Assembly (NCBI GenBank): GCA_017465825.1
Contig: JAFTVI010000013.1
Coordinates: 1-64,000 of the forward strand
Length of the DNA stretch: 64,000 nt
Reading direction: 5' to 3'
DNA from: Clostridia bacterium
GTDB taxonomy: Bacteria > Bacillota > Clostridia > Oscillospirales > Acutalibacteraceae
Shown here: piece after piece, positions 17,410 through 25,110 of the stretch
Position numbering within the stretch: position 1 is the stretch's first letter
How the letters are laid out: each line of letters begins with the position of its first letter
Translations under genes and position numbers: made by a program
Notes under the pieces: model-generated
What the model saw: the letters and a program-made list of their open reading frames with translations, nothing else
What the model was told of the DNA's origin: nothing
Databases searched by the model: none

Positions 17410-18260
17410 AGAAAATCATAATCCTTCTTCTCTGCTGTGGGGTGCTCGTAAGTATGGTGGGATGCGGTGGCAACACCGCACCGCCGCCTACGGAAAGTCC
17501 ACCTACAACGGTATCGGAAACGATAATAACAGAAACACCTACCGAAACAGCACCGCCTGTAACGGCGGTAGAACCGACAGAAAAAGAAACTGTCACGACC
17601 GAGAGCAAGGATCAGGCAACCGAGCCAAACACGACCGCTACAGAGCCTACAGCAACGACACAGCCGAAGGAAGAAACAAAACCCGCGGTGACAACTAAAC
17701 CTACCGAGCCATCGGCGGCGGATAATATCGAGGAAAGCGGATGCATCGCCATAGTGGAAACAGACGATCCACCTACAGAAGAAATCATCATACCGCCAAA
17801 ACCGAGTGCAGATTTAGTGGCACAGAAGGTCGCAGAATACATAAATCAGTTCCGCACTGAGCAGGGCGATGTCACCGCAACGGTCATTCCCGGTCTGACC
17901 GAATACTGCAAATACCGATGCACACAGCTTAAAACAAATTTTGCACACGACACCGATGACCAAAGAGCAGCCGCCGAAGCTCTACAGTACGGCGAATATG
18001 TTGACTGGTCGCTATATGGAATCGAAGGCGAAGAAAATTATTATACCGCCAATGTGCGCGAAGCCATCGGTAAAGGTAATTGGGGCGGCACCGCAGATGA
18101 GATAGCCTACTCCATAGCCAACGGATTCAGAAACAGCAAAGGACACTGGTCGTATGTCGGCAGCTCCAAGTACACCTACATGGCGGTCGGAGTCATGTAT
18201 GACGGATATTACTGGTATGTCTGCGTATGCATGGACTCTGAAAATACGGACTTAAAATAA
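17406..18260 (+). CDS. CAP-domain lipoprotein with Thr/Pro-rich linker
   Basis: 284 aa. Lipobox VSMVGC (Cys about 20), then a ~110-residue linker very rich in Thr, Pro and Glu, which would span the cell wall. Residues ~140-280 look like a CAP/SCP (PR-1) domain: VAEYINQFRTEQG, FAHDTDDQRAAAEALQYGE, and GHWSYVGSSKYTYMAVGVMY. The His/Glu cavity residues of CAP proteins are only partly clear. Probably surface-exposed; function of bacterial CAP proteins is mostly unknown. Confidence 0.7.
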   Translation: MKKIIILLLCCGVLVSMVGCGGNTAPPPTESPPTTVSETIITETPTETAPPVTAVEPTEKETVTTESKDQATEPNTTATEPTATTQPKEETKPAVTTKPTEPSAADNIEESGCIAIVETDDPPTEEIIIPPKPSADLVAQKVAEYINQFRTEQGDVTATVIPGLTEYCKYRCTQLKTNFAHDTDDQRAAAEALQYGEYVDWSLYGIEGEENYYTANVREAIGKGNWGGTADEIAYSIANGFRNSKGHWSYVGSSKYTYMAVGVMYDGYYWYVCVCMDSENTDLK

Positions 18261-18269
18261 TTATAAAAA

Positions 18270-18324
18270 TACCCACCGGATGCGGCGGTTCTTCACGAAA
18301 CCTTGCCACAACATCCGGTGGGTA
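18270..18324 (+). terminator. 13-bp stem terminator after the CAP lipoprotein
   Basis: TACCCACCGGATG (18270-18282) pairs perfectly with 18312-18324, followed by ATTTTTAT. A second hairpin (GTAGGCGTTTG with CAAACAGCCTAC, 18343-18373) lies directly downstream. Confidence 0.8.
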
Positions 18325-18409
18325 ATTTTTATATTTGCCTTTGTAGGCGTTTGTTTTATCTCAAACAGCCTACGGGTCGATAAAACATTTCTGTTCGATT
18401 GTACGGGGC

Positions 18410-19384
18410 TTAATCGTTAACCTCAATGATTTTTAATGCTTCTTCCGCAGTTAACTCACCTTTAAGATATTTATCCCGTGCCGCCGATGCAGCTTCGCTC
18501 CAATGCCAATACTCTTCGATGGATATTCCCTTGGAAAGTTTTTTGAGCGAATCGGCGGCGCGCTCATACCGTTTATACATTTTTTGCCTTGTGCGTTCAA
18601 ATACTTTTAAAACAGGGTCTGTGTCAACAGCAATTTTATGTTTTATTGTCGGTGCAATCCCCTTGCAGGTTTTCCCGTTGCTGATAACTCTATCACAATA
18701 CAGCGTTGCCTTTCGTGTCTTGGGAATGAAGTACTGTCCGCAACAAAAGCATCTGGCAACATTAGGATTGGAATTCAAATAGTTGATCAAAAGGAATTTA
18801 TAATAATTCTTAATAGACCGAAAGCAGTATTCCGTCTCAAGAGTACCGGCAAAGGTATAGCGTTGTGTAACTGTGCCTTGGGTAAGGGTTGCGTATTTAT
18901 CTTCGAAATCCAAGGGAACACCAAACGACAGGTCTTCCAAAACTTCTCGCAGCAGAATATAAAAGCGTACCGGCTCGGCAATCTGTTCGCAAATTGCATA
19001 TTTTGCGTTATACACATACATAGCCGTCCCATCGTCCTTGGGCGTATGATCCAAAAGGTCAAACCGCAGCAACGAGCCGAGCGCGGGATATACATCTTCA
19101 ATATCATACACCAATTCGTTGACTTCGGTCAGAAGCTCATCAAAAATATCTAAATATACAGTGCCGTAATTTTTTGGATCGCCATCATCCTCTGTCTTCT
19201 CTGCCAGGTCTTCAATTTTTATTAAAGCATCCAGATATGTGCTGAAATCCAACTCTGCAAACCATATAAGTTCAGCACCAATGGTTGTTTCATCAAGCTC
19301 CGTCTCACCCTTGTTCGTAACAAGGGTTCTTTTTATTATACTGCCGTTTTGAAGTGCTACATAAAGTCCCGGTGTTCTGTGCAT
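18410..19384 (-). CDS. DUF6076-like protein with Cys-rich zinc motif
   Basis: 324 aa. After a mostly helical N-terminal half comes VARCFCCGQYFIP and ATLYCDRVISNGKTC near residues 210-240, a probable four-Cys zinc site like that of CGNR-type proteins. The C-terminal helix-rich part (RTRQKMYKRYERAADSLKKL) is basic. The family (DUF6076) is typical of mobile-element cargo in Clostridia; a nucleic-acid role is plausible but unproven. Confidence 0.6.
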   Translation of the reverse strand: MHRTPGLYVALQNGSIIKRTLVTNKGETELDETTIGAELIWFAELDFSTYLDALIKIEDLAEKTEDDGDPKNYGTVYLDIFDELLTEVNELVYDIEDVYPALGSLLRFDLLDHTPKDDGTAMYVYNAKYAICEQIAEPVRFYILLREVLEDLSFGVPLDFEDKYATLTQGTVTQRYTFAGTLETEYCFRSIKNYYKFLLINYLNSNPNVARCFCCGQYFIPKTRKATLYCDRVISNGKTCKGIAPTIKHKIAVDTDPVLKVFERTRQKMYKRYERAADSLKKLSKGISIEEYWHWSEAASAARDKYLKGELTAEEALKIIEVND

Positions 19385-19844
19385 CTAACGATCCCCCCTT
19401 TTTTGTCTAAAAGTAATCTTTTGTGTTTCTTTGAAAGATCACTCTTTTATTTAGGAAAAGCGCTTTGTCTTCTACAATTATATCACAGACAGGCGAAAAA
19501 AGAAAGCCTGTCCTTACAATTGAATGACCTGCCGATAGGATATGTGGTGTCGGGACTTTGCAATGACAGCGATCCAATGAATCGTGCTGTAGGAGAAAGG
19601 CGCAGACGATGCGCCCTCAAAAGAGGACACGGTAAGCGAAGCGAAAACACAAAAGTCAATACACGGTCAAGAAAAGAGCGTAGGAACAACGTCGGGTGTA
19701 CAGGCAAAAAACTGCGGAAAGCGAGGAAGCTTATGAACTTTCTCTCGTAGGAATAATCGCAATCTGCAAATTGAATATTGCTCCCACCTTTATATAAACG
19801 GGAGTGTCTTTTCCTCAAAAAAGATTGAAAGGATGGTGATTTGT
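19385..19844. other. Intergenic stretch without a supported gene
   Basis: Contains a TATAAT-like box for the DUF6076-like gene (minus strand, 19482-19477), a GACAGGC/GCCTGTC hairpin (19488-19512) and a CTCCC/GGGAG hairpin before the RepA-like gene. One frame ends with ESEEAYELSLVGIIAICKLN (stop near 19797) but has no start codon or RBS, so it may be the remnant of a gene. Confidence 0.35.
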
Positions 19845-20885
19845 ATGAGCGAAAAGAAGAATAAGCTCACCGTTATAGACGGCGAAACCCTAATGGATAC
19901 AAGACTGGAGCCGACCAAGTTTTGTATCGACACTCTGCTACCGCAAGGAATAACTATCCTCGGCGGCGCACCTAAAATCGGTAAATCATGGTGGGTGCTG
20001 GATATTTGTATACGCATCGCCAAAGGAGAAAGCGTGTGGGGTATGAAAACCACCAAAGGTACAACGCTGTATCTTTGCTTGGAAGATACGCTCAGGCGTG
20101 TGCAAGAACGACTGTGTTTAATCACAGACGATGTCCCCTCCAATGCCTTCTTTGCAACGGCGGCGCACACACTTGCCGAAGGTCTCTGCGATGAAATCCG
20201 TGCGTTCGTGAAAGAGCATCCCGACACCGTTCTCGTTGCAATCGACACTTTTCAGATTGTGCGTAACGGCGGTGTGGATACCTCTTACGGTAACGACTAC
20301 GATGAAATCCGTCAGATGAAGCAGTTGGCAGACGAACTTAATATCTCTCTTCTGCTGGTGCATCACCTTCGTAAGCAGGGAGACAGCGATCCGCTGAACA
20401 AACTGTCAGGCACCACCGGAATCGTAGGCGCAGTTGATTCGGTGTTCGTACTTGACAAAAGCAAACGCAGTGAAAACCTCGCCACACTCGTTTGCACGGG
20501 CAGAGATATTGAGCATCGGCAGTTGGAACTGAAGTTCTCGAACAAGGATTTTGTATGGGAATTAAAATCCGATAGCCGTGAGCAACCTGAAAAATTGTTA
20601 CCGCCAGAGATGGAATTACTCGTTGGGTTTATGAAAGAACAAGAAAATTTCGTAGGCGGTAACAGTGAGTTCGTGGAACTGTTCAAGAGGCTTACCGACA
20701 GTGAGGTAACGGTTAAAGGGTTCAAACAAATGATGAACCGTTGGCGGTATGACCTCGAAGAACTCGGTGTGCATTACCGTGACCACCGCAGTAATGGAAC
20801 ACGGCTACTGGAAGTGAAATATATTCCTTCTTCTGCTGTGGGCAGTGACGAAAGTGCCGTAAGTGACGAAACAAAGTCGGTGTAG
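19845..20885 (+). CDS. RepA-like AAA ATPase (DnaB/RecA-fold helicase type)
   Basis: 346 aa if started at ATG 19845 (GGTGAT upstream); an ATG at 19833 is also in frame. Walker A GGAPKIGKSWW (near residue 45), Walker B VLVAIDTFQIV, then LLLVHHLRKQGDSDPLNKLSGTTG (arginine-finger/sensor region) match the RepA-like hexameric helicases of plasmids and integrative elements. Likely initiates or supports replication or mobilisation of the element. It stands upstream of MobC, relaxase and recombinase genes. Confidence 0.8.
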   Translation: MSEKKNKLTVIDGETLMDTRLEPTKFCIDTLLPQGITILGGAPKIGKSWWVLDICIRIAKGESVWGMKTTKGTTLYLCLEDTLRRVQERLCLITDDVPSNAFFATAAHTLAEGLCDEIRAFVKEHPDTVLVAIDTFQIVRNGGVDTSYGNDYDEIRQMKQLADELNISLLLVHHLRKQGDSDPLNKLSGTTGIVGAVDSVFVLDKSKRSENLATLVCTGRDIEHRQLELKFSNKDFVWELKSDSREQPEKLLPPEMELLVGFMKEQENFVGGNSEFVELFKRLTDSEVTVKGFKQMMNRWRYDLEELGVHYRDHRSNGTRLLEVKYIPSSAVGSDESAVSDETKSV

Positions 20886-21207
20886 AAAACATTCGTCACT
20901 TTCGTCCCTTGCGTTCCTGTGAAGCATTTGTCCGCCCGTTTGCCGAAATGTTTGCGAGCTGGAGTAAACACCCGTCTACCTCGGTTAAAACGCAACACAG
21001 GGCAAATGTGAGCCGAGTGTGCGGAGATTTTGTCGCAGAGAATTACTCAAAAAACGATATAAACTACCGTATTTTATTTCTCTCCTTTAGGAGAGAACCA
21101 GCATCGCCTTTGGCTGTACGACCACCGCTAATGCGGCGGCCGCGCCAAACGCAATCTGGGCGGGCAGAAGCCCTGCACCCACTTTATTTTTGAAAGGAAT
21201 GATTTTT
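20886..21207 (+). other. Candidate transfer origin region (oriT)
   Basis: 322 bases between the RepA-like and MobC-like genes with clustered palindromes: TTCTCTCCT/AGGAGAGAA (21078-21097, perfect, 2-base loop), CCGC-TAAT-GCGG (around 21125-21136) and GGGC-AGAA-GCCC (around 21161-21174). Position directly upstream of mobC is the usual place of oriT. The nick site cannot be named from sequence alone. Confidence 0.4.
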
Positions 21208-21510
21208 ATGAAAACTAAGCGTTTCAATTTCAGAGTCACCGATACGATGGATGCTCTGATCCGCAAGAAAGCCGCAGATGCCGGAATGAGCATTACCGAC
21301 TATATCATCCTCTGCGCCATTGATAAAAAGGTAATAAATTATGACGGGCTGCGCGAACTGACCACACAGGTAAAAAAGCTCGGTAACAATGTAAATCAGT
21401 TGCTTATACTTTCCCGTCAGGGAAGGATCAACACCGTAAATCTTACCGCAACCCAAGAGGAACTGCAAAAGATTTACGAACTGCTATCTGCCGAGCTTGG
21501 AAGGGGGTGA
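21208..21510 (+). CDS. mobC: MobC-like relaxosome accessory protein
   Basis: 100 aa from ATG 21208 (AAAGGA 9 bases upstream). N-terminal ribbon-helix-helix region (KRFNFRVTDTMDALIRKKAA, MSITDYIILCAI) and the C-terminal MobC-type helix (TTQVKKLGNNVNQLLILSRQ). Such proteins bind oriT and help the relaxase. The relaxase start lies at the very end of this gene, so the two are coupled. Confidence 0.85.
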   Translation: MKTKRFNFRVTDTMDALIRKKAADAGMSITDYIILCAIDKKVINYDGLRELTTQVKKLGNNVNQLLILSRQGRINTVNLTATQEELQKIYELLSAELGRG

Positions 21511-21514
21511 TGAT

Positions 21515-22894
21515 TTGGCAATCGTGCATTTCGTGAATTACAAAAAGCCACAGACATCTGACACAATGGCTTTCGTCCTGCGATATACGATGCAGGACGA
21601 AAAAACTGTTGCCGATGACGGCAACAAGTATGTGACAGGTATCAACTGCACACCGCAGTCCGCATATACCGAATTTAATAACACGAAAAAATTATACGGT
21701 AAAACGGATAAGCGTTTGTTTTATCATTTCGTGCAATCCTTTTCGGTGGATGAAAATATATCACCGCAAACGGCGCACGAAATTGCAGTTAGATTTGCCG
21801 AGGAAACTGAAAAGTTTTCCGGCTTCGAAATCGTAGTGTCCACCCACTGCGACCGTGACCATATCCACTCGCATTTTGTTATGAACAGCGTAAACGCAGA
21901 AAGCGGTAAAAAATTTCACATCACCGAAAGCGAGATAGAACCGCTGATGCAGAAATCGGATGCCCTCTGCCGTGAATACGGTCTGTCGGTTTTGAAACCC
22001 AAGCCTCCGACTGAGAGAGCCAAGCCGATGAACGACCGTGAATATCGGTCTGCTGAAAAGGGCGAGAGTTGGAAGATACGGCTTGAAGCCGTTATCTCCA
22101 ATGCAATGAAAATTGCTTCTTCCAAAGAGCATTTTATTATGCTGATGGAGGCGGAAGGTTACGGTGTCAAGTGGACGGACACCCGTAAGAATATAACCTA
22201 CACCACACCTGAAGGCAAAGCCTGTCGAGACAGCAAATTACACCTAACAAAATTCTTAAAGGAGAGTATGGAATATGAGTTCATCTACAGAGCGGAAATT
22301 ACCGCAGAATTTTATAACCGAAATGCAAGAGCAGCTTACCGTGGCAGAAACCGCACATCCTTGCGTGGCGGTGACCGAGCCAAACTGGAAGGCAATGATA
22401 TCTACGCAGAGATCGCAGATAGATTTGCTGAGAGAGATTCGAGGTACCCTGCCTACGCTGACGACCGAGAAAGAAATGAAAGCATATATGGATCGGCAGC
22501 TGAAGGTGCTTATGCAGTACACCGAGCAGACCAAAGAAGCGACCGAACAGTTTCAAGTGGCGATGGAAACATCGGCGGCGGAACTGACGGAGAGCATCCG
22601 TCAGTTGATAGCGGATACCGAGAAACAGGTTGGGAGAACGAGCGAGAGCTGTTCGAACAACATCTCTATGCTTCGCAGTACAGCGGAGGACAAACTGGAG
22701 AGGCACACGAACAAGATGTTCTGGATATCTCTGATACCTTCGGCGATGCTCATAGTGTTGGAACTGATGCGGCATATCTTATCGGCGATATCGGTAATAT
22801 GATCGACGAAGATGCTCCCGTGGAAGATTGTACTACAATGCATTACCCAACAGAACGCAAGAAGAAACACGGCCCCGTAATGGGCGGAATGTAA
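21515..22894 (+). CDS. MobP/MobA-type relaxase
   Basis: 459 aa with a TTG start at 21515 (AAGGGGGTGAT upstream). Residues ~1-200 are the relaxase/nuclease domain: Tyr candidates in the N-terminal FVLRYTMQDE and the metal-binding STHCDRDHIHSHFVMNSVN near residue 110. It nicks oriT and leads the strand during mobilisation. The C-terminal third (after ~250) is Arg/Gly/Asp-rich and low-complexity, exactly where a second gene is read in another frame (22275-22802). Ends in a perfect terminator hairpin. Confidence 0.88.
   Translation: MAIVHFVNYKKPQTSDTMAFVLRYTMQDEKTVADDGNKYVTGINCTPQSAYTEFNNTKKLYGKTDKRLFYHFVQSFSVDENISPQTAHEIAVRFAEETEKFSGFEIVVSTHCDRDHIHSHFVMNSVNAESGKKFHITESEIEPLMQKSDALCREYGLSVLKPKPPTERAKPMNDREYRSAEKGESWKIRLEAVISNAMKIASSKEHFIMLMEAEGYGVKWTDTRKNITYTTPEGKACRDSKLHLTKFLKESMEYEFIYRAEITAEFYNRNARAAYRGRNRTSLRGGDRAKLEGNDIYAEIADRFAERDSRYPAYADDRERNESIYGSAAEGAYAVHRADQRSDRTVSSGDGNIGGGTDGEHPSVDSGYRETGWENERELFEQHLYASQYSGGQTGEAHEQDVLDISDTFGDAHSVGTDAAYLIGDIGNMIDEDAPVEDCTTMHYPTERKKKHGPVMGGM
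22275..22802 (+). CDS. MobB-like gene nested inside the relaxase gene
   Basis: 175 aa read in a different frame from the relaxase. It has its own AAAGGAG 10 bases before ATG. The product looks natural: a long coiled-coil stretch (TEQTKEATEQFQVAMETSAA, ADTEKQVGRTSESCSNNISM) followed by a C-terminal membrane segment (FWISLIPSAMLIVLELM). ColE1-type plasmids carry mobB entirely inside mobA in the same way, with a C-terminal membrane segment. By contrast, the relaxase frame is low-complexity over this interval. A real overlapping gene is therefore likely. Confidence 0.7.
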   Translation: MSSSTERKLPQNFITEMQEQLTVAETAHPCVAVTEPNWKAMISTQRSQIDLLREIRGTLPTLTTEKEMKAYMDRQLKVLMQYTEQTKEATEQFQVAMETSAAELTESIRQLIADTEKQVGRTSESCSNNISMLRSTAEDKLERHTNKMFWISLIPSAMLIVLELMRHILSAISVI

Positions 22895-22924
22895 TGAGCG
22901 TGAGAAATTTATATCTCACGCTCA
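22895..22924 (+). terminator. Terminator after the relaxase
   Basis: TGAGCGTGAGA (22895-22905) pairs perfectly with TCTCACGCTCA (22914-22924), immediately after the TAA. Confidence 0.7.
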
Positions 22925-22966
22925 CATTTATGCCAACTGAATGTTGGAGAAAGGAACAAATATTTA

Positions 22967-23167
22967 ATGAAAAATTATTTCAGCGAACTTCAAAAGGATA
23001 CCAAAAGTACCACCTACCGCCGACGACACTGTCATGTGTTGGAGATGGTAGAAGTCAAAGGCGTAACCTATCCGGTCATGTCGGTAGTTCCCACAGAGGA
23101 AGAAGGATATATTCCCGATACCGCATACGACAAGATAAAAGCATTAATAAACGGCGAAAAAATTTAA
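22967..23167 (+). CDS. Small hypothetical protein of the mobilisation module
   Basis: 66 aa, starting MKNYFSELQKDTKSTTYRRR and with GVTYPVMSVVPTEEEGYIPD. RBS AAAGGA upstream at some distance. Short proteins like this commonly precede serine recombinases on such elements. Function unknown. Confidence 0.6.
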   Translation: MKNYFSELQKDTKSTTYRRRHCHVLEMVEVKGVTYPVMSVVPTEEEGYIPDTAYDKIKALINGEKI

Positions 23168-23188
23168 CAGTTTTGTCGCTGGACTTTG

Positions 23189-23255
23189 AAACCGAGTAGT
23201 GATATGGTGTTGCTGTATCCTACTCGGTTTGATTTTACAGAGCCGCACTCGGCTC
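23189..23255 (+). promoter_or_regulatory. Hairpins between the small gene and the recombinase
   Basis: AAACCGAGTAG (23189-23199) pairs with CTACTCGGTTT (23220-23230), followed by TTGATTTT; a second stem GAGCCG/CGGCTC at 23240-23255. The first is probably a terminator. Its arm recurs at the left end of the island (7573-7583). Confidence 0.5.
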
Positions 23256-23274
23256 GGAAAGGATACGAAATATT

Positions 23275-25014
23275 ATGTTAAAATCAACCGAGAATACAAA
23301 CAATTTAATAACTGCATTATACTGCCGTCTTTCCGTAGAAGATAAAAAGGATAAGAACGGAAAACAGAACCGAAATGTTGATGAGTCGAACAACATCAGC
23401 AATCAGAAAATGATCCTGCAAAAATATGCTGACGACCATGGGTTCTATAACTGCAAATTTTATATCGATGACGGATATACCGGTACGAATTTCGACCGAC
23501 CTGCGTTTATGCAGATGGAAGAAGATATGAAAGCCGGTAAAATTGGTGTCATTATTGTAAAAGACCAATCCCGTCTCGGCAGAGAACACATTAGAACCAA
23601 TCATCTGATGGAAATTGCATTCCACACCTACAATGTGAGATTTATCGCCATCAACGATGGTTATGACAGCATCAACATTAAGGATACCGACTTCTCCGGC
23701 ATCCGCAACTATTTCAACGATTTCTTTGCCGCCGATACAAGCAAGAAAATCCGTGCGGTGCAGAAAGCCAAGGGCGGCTGCGGAGAACATTTGGGAACCG
23801 CTATTCCTTACGGTTATCTTAAAAATCCCGAATACAAGGGTAACCAAAAGGAACATCCGTATCTCATCATCAATCCCGAAACCGCACCTATTGTAAAACG
23901 GATATTTGAACTGTACGCCGGCGGTACGGGAATCCGCAAGATCTGCGCCATCCTTGAAAGTGAGCAGATTATGAGTCCGAGCGCATATGCATTCAAACGC
24001 ACAGGCAACCGTTCGGGACATCCCGACCTTAGCAATCCGTACCGTTGGACACAGACCACGGCAAGAGGAATGTTATCGAATCAGGAATACTGCGGTGATA
24101 CCGTTAACTTTAAAACTTATTCGAAATCGAATAAGCTGAAGAAACGGTTAAAGAACGATCCCGAAAACATTATGATTTTCGAGAATACACACGAAGCTAT
24201 CATTAGTCGAGGATTGTTCGATGCGGTGCAAAAGCACTTCGAAGGTCGTAAGCGCCCCGATCAGCAGGGCGAGATGGACAAGTATGTCGGATATCTCTTC
24301 TGCGGTGAATGCGGTCAGAAACTGTATCTGCACAGATGCAAGTCCCTTGCTCCCGAAAAGAACTTTTTCCAATGCGGCGGATACCAAACCAAAGGCGGTA
24401 CTCATTGCACGGCGCATTATATTCGTGAGCAAGTGTTGGATGAAATCGTGCTTGGCAGAGTACAGAAGATGACTGCCTTCGCAAGAGAGAAACCCGAAGA
24501 ATTTTATGCGATGGCGACCGCAAACGGTGAAGCTGAAGCAAAGAAATTCTACTCTATGGCAGAACGGCAAAAAAGCAGCTTGGAAAATCGTGTGAAGGAG
24601 ATTGATAAGGTTATCCGCTGTCTGTATGAGGACAGAGTGGTTGGTCGCATCACTCCCGAACGCTACGATGAGCTGGCGTGTGGATACGAGTTGGAACAAG
24701 CCGAGATCAAGCAAGAACTCGAAAGCATATCGGCAAAAATTGCAGAAATGGATATGCGAGAAATTTGCATTAAAGAGTTCATTGAAAAGGCAAAGGAAAT
24801 TGTGGATATGGATAAACTGACACCCCAAATCCTTCGTGCATTTGTCCTCCGCATCGATGTATATGAGAAAACAGAAAAGTTCTCACGCAAATGTGGAAAC
24901 TATATCGAAATCCACTACACCTTCCAACCAAAGCCTCGCACCACATCCAAGACGGCGGTATCCACGATAGCGGTGATACCGATGGAACTGCAAATGGCAG
25001 CGTTAAATGCCTAA
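23275..25014 (+). CDS. Large serine recombinase (TnpX/Tn4451-like)
   Basis: 579 aa. N-terminal resolvase domain with the catalytic Ser20 in ALYCRLSVEDKKD and the IIVKDQSRLGRE strand; recombinase domain with GTAIPYGYL and LYAGGTGIRKICAIL; zinc ribbon CGECGQKL...C (near residue 345); then a long coiled coil (RQKSSLENRVKEIDKVIRCL) and a DUF4368-like C-terminus. Catalyses site-specific integration and excision of the element. It is the last gene before the boundary with pnp, as expected for an integrase at the element end. Confidence 0.92.
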   Translation: MLKSTENTNNLITALYCRLSVEDKKDKNGKQNRNVDESNNISNQKMILQKYADDHGFYNCKFYIDDGYTGTNFDRPAFMQMEEDMKAGKIGVIIVKDQSRLGREHIRTNHLMEIAFHTYNVRFIAINDGYDSINIKDTDFSGIRNYFNDFFAADTSKKIRAVQKAKGGCGEHLGTAIPYGYLKNPEYKGNQKEHPYLIINPETAPIVKRIFELYAGGTGIRKICAILESEQIMSPSAYAFKRTGNRSGHPDLSNPYRWTQTTARGMLSNQEYCGDTVNFKTYSKSNKLKKRLKNDPENIMIFENTHEAIISRGLFDAVQKHFEGRKRPDQQGEMDKYVGYLFCGECGQKLYLHRCKSLAPEKNFFQCGGYQTKGGTHCTAHYIREQVLDEIVLGRVQKMTAFAREKPEEFYAMATANGEAEAKKFYSMAERQKSSLENRVKEIDKVIRCLYEDRVVGRITPERYDELACGYELEQAEIKQELESISAKIAEMDMREICIKEFIEKAKEIVDMDKLTPQILRAFVLRIDVYEKTEKFSRKCGNYIEIHYTFQPKPRTTSKTAVSTIAVIPMELQMAALNA

Positions 25015-25022
25015 AAACAGCA

Positions 25023-25053
25023 GTAACCGGAAGGCATTATGCCTTCCGGTTAC
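25023..25053. terminator. 31-bp perfect palindrome after the recombinase
   Basis: GTAACCGGAAGGCAT (25023-25037) and its complement (25039-25053) around one central base. Terminator-like position but without a T run; it could also be a recombinase binding site. Confidence 0.55.
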
Positions 25054-25067
25054 ATACCGCACCATTT

Positions 25068-25100
25068 ACTCCGTTAAGAACAACGGGCAAATTGGTGCAG
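25068..25100 (-). repeat. Right-end sequence of the accessory island
   Basis: ACTCCGTTAAG (25068-25078), 13 bases, TTGGTGCAG (25092-25100). It is the inverted counterpart of the blocks at 7531-7566 and lies 10 bases from the pnp stop codon. Confidence 0.45.
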
Positions 25101-25110
25101 TAATTTTTTA

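Noticed and set aside
17612..17842. Ser/Val-rich ORF antisense to the CAP lipoprotein linker
   Set aside because: Reverse reading of the Thr/Pro/Glu repeat; no start context.
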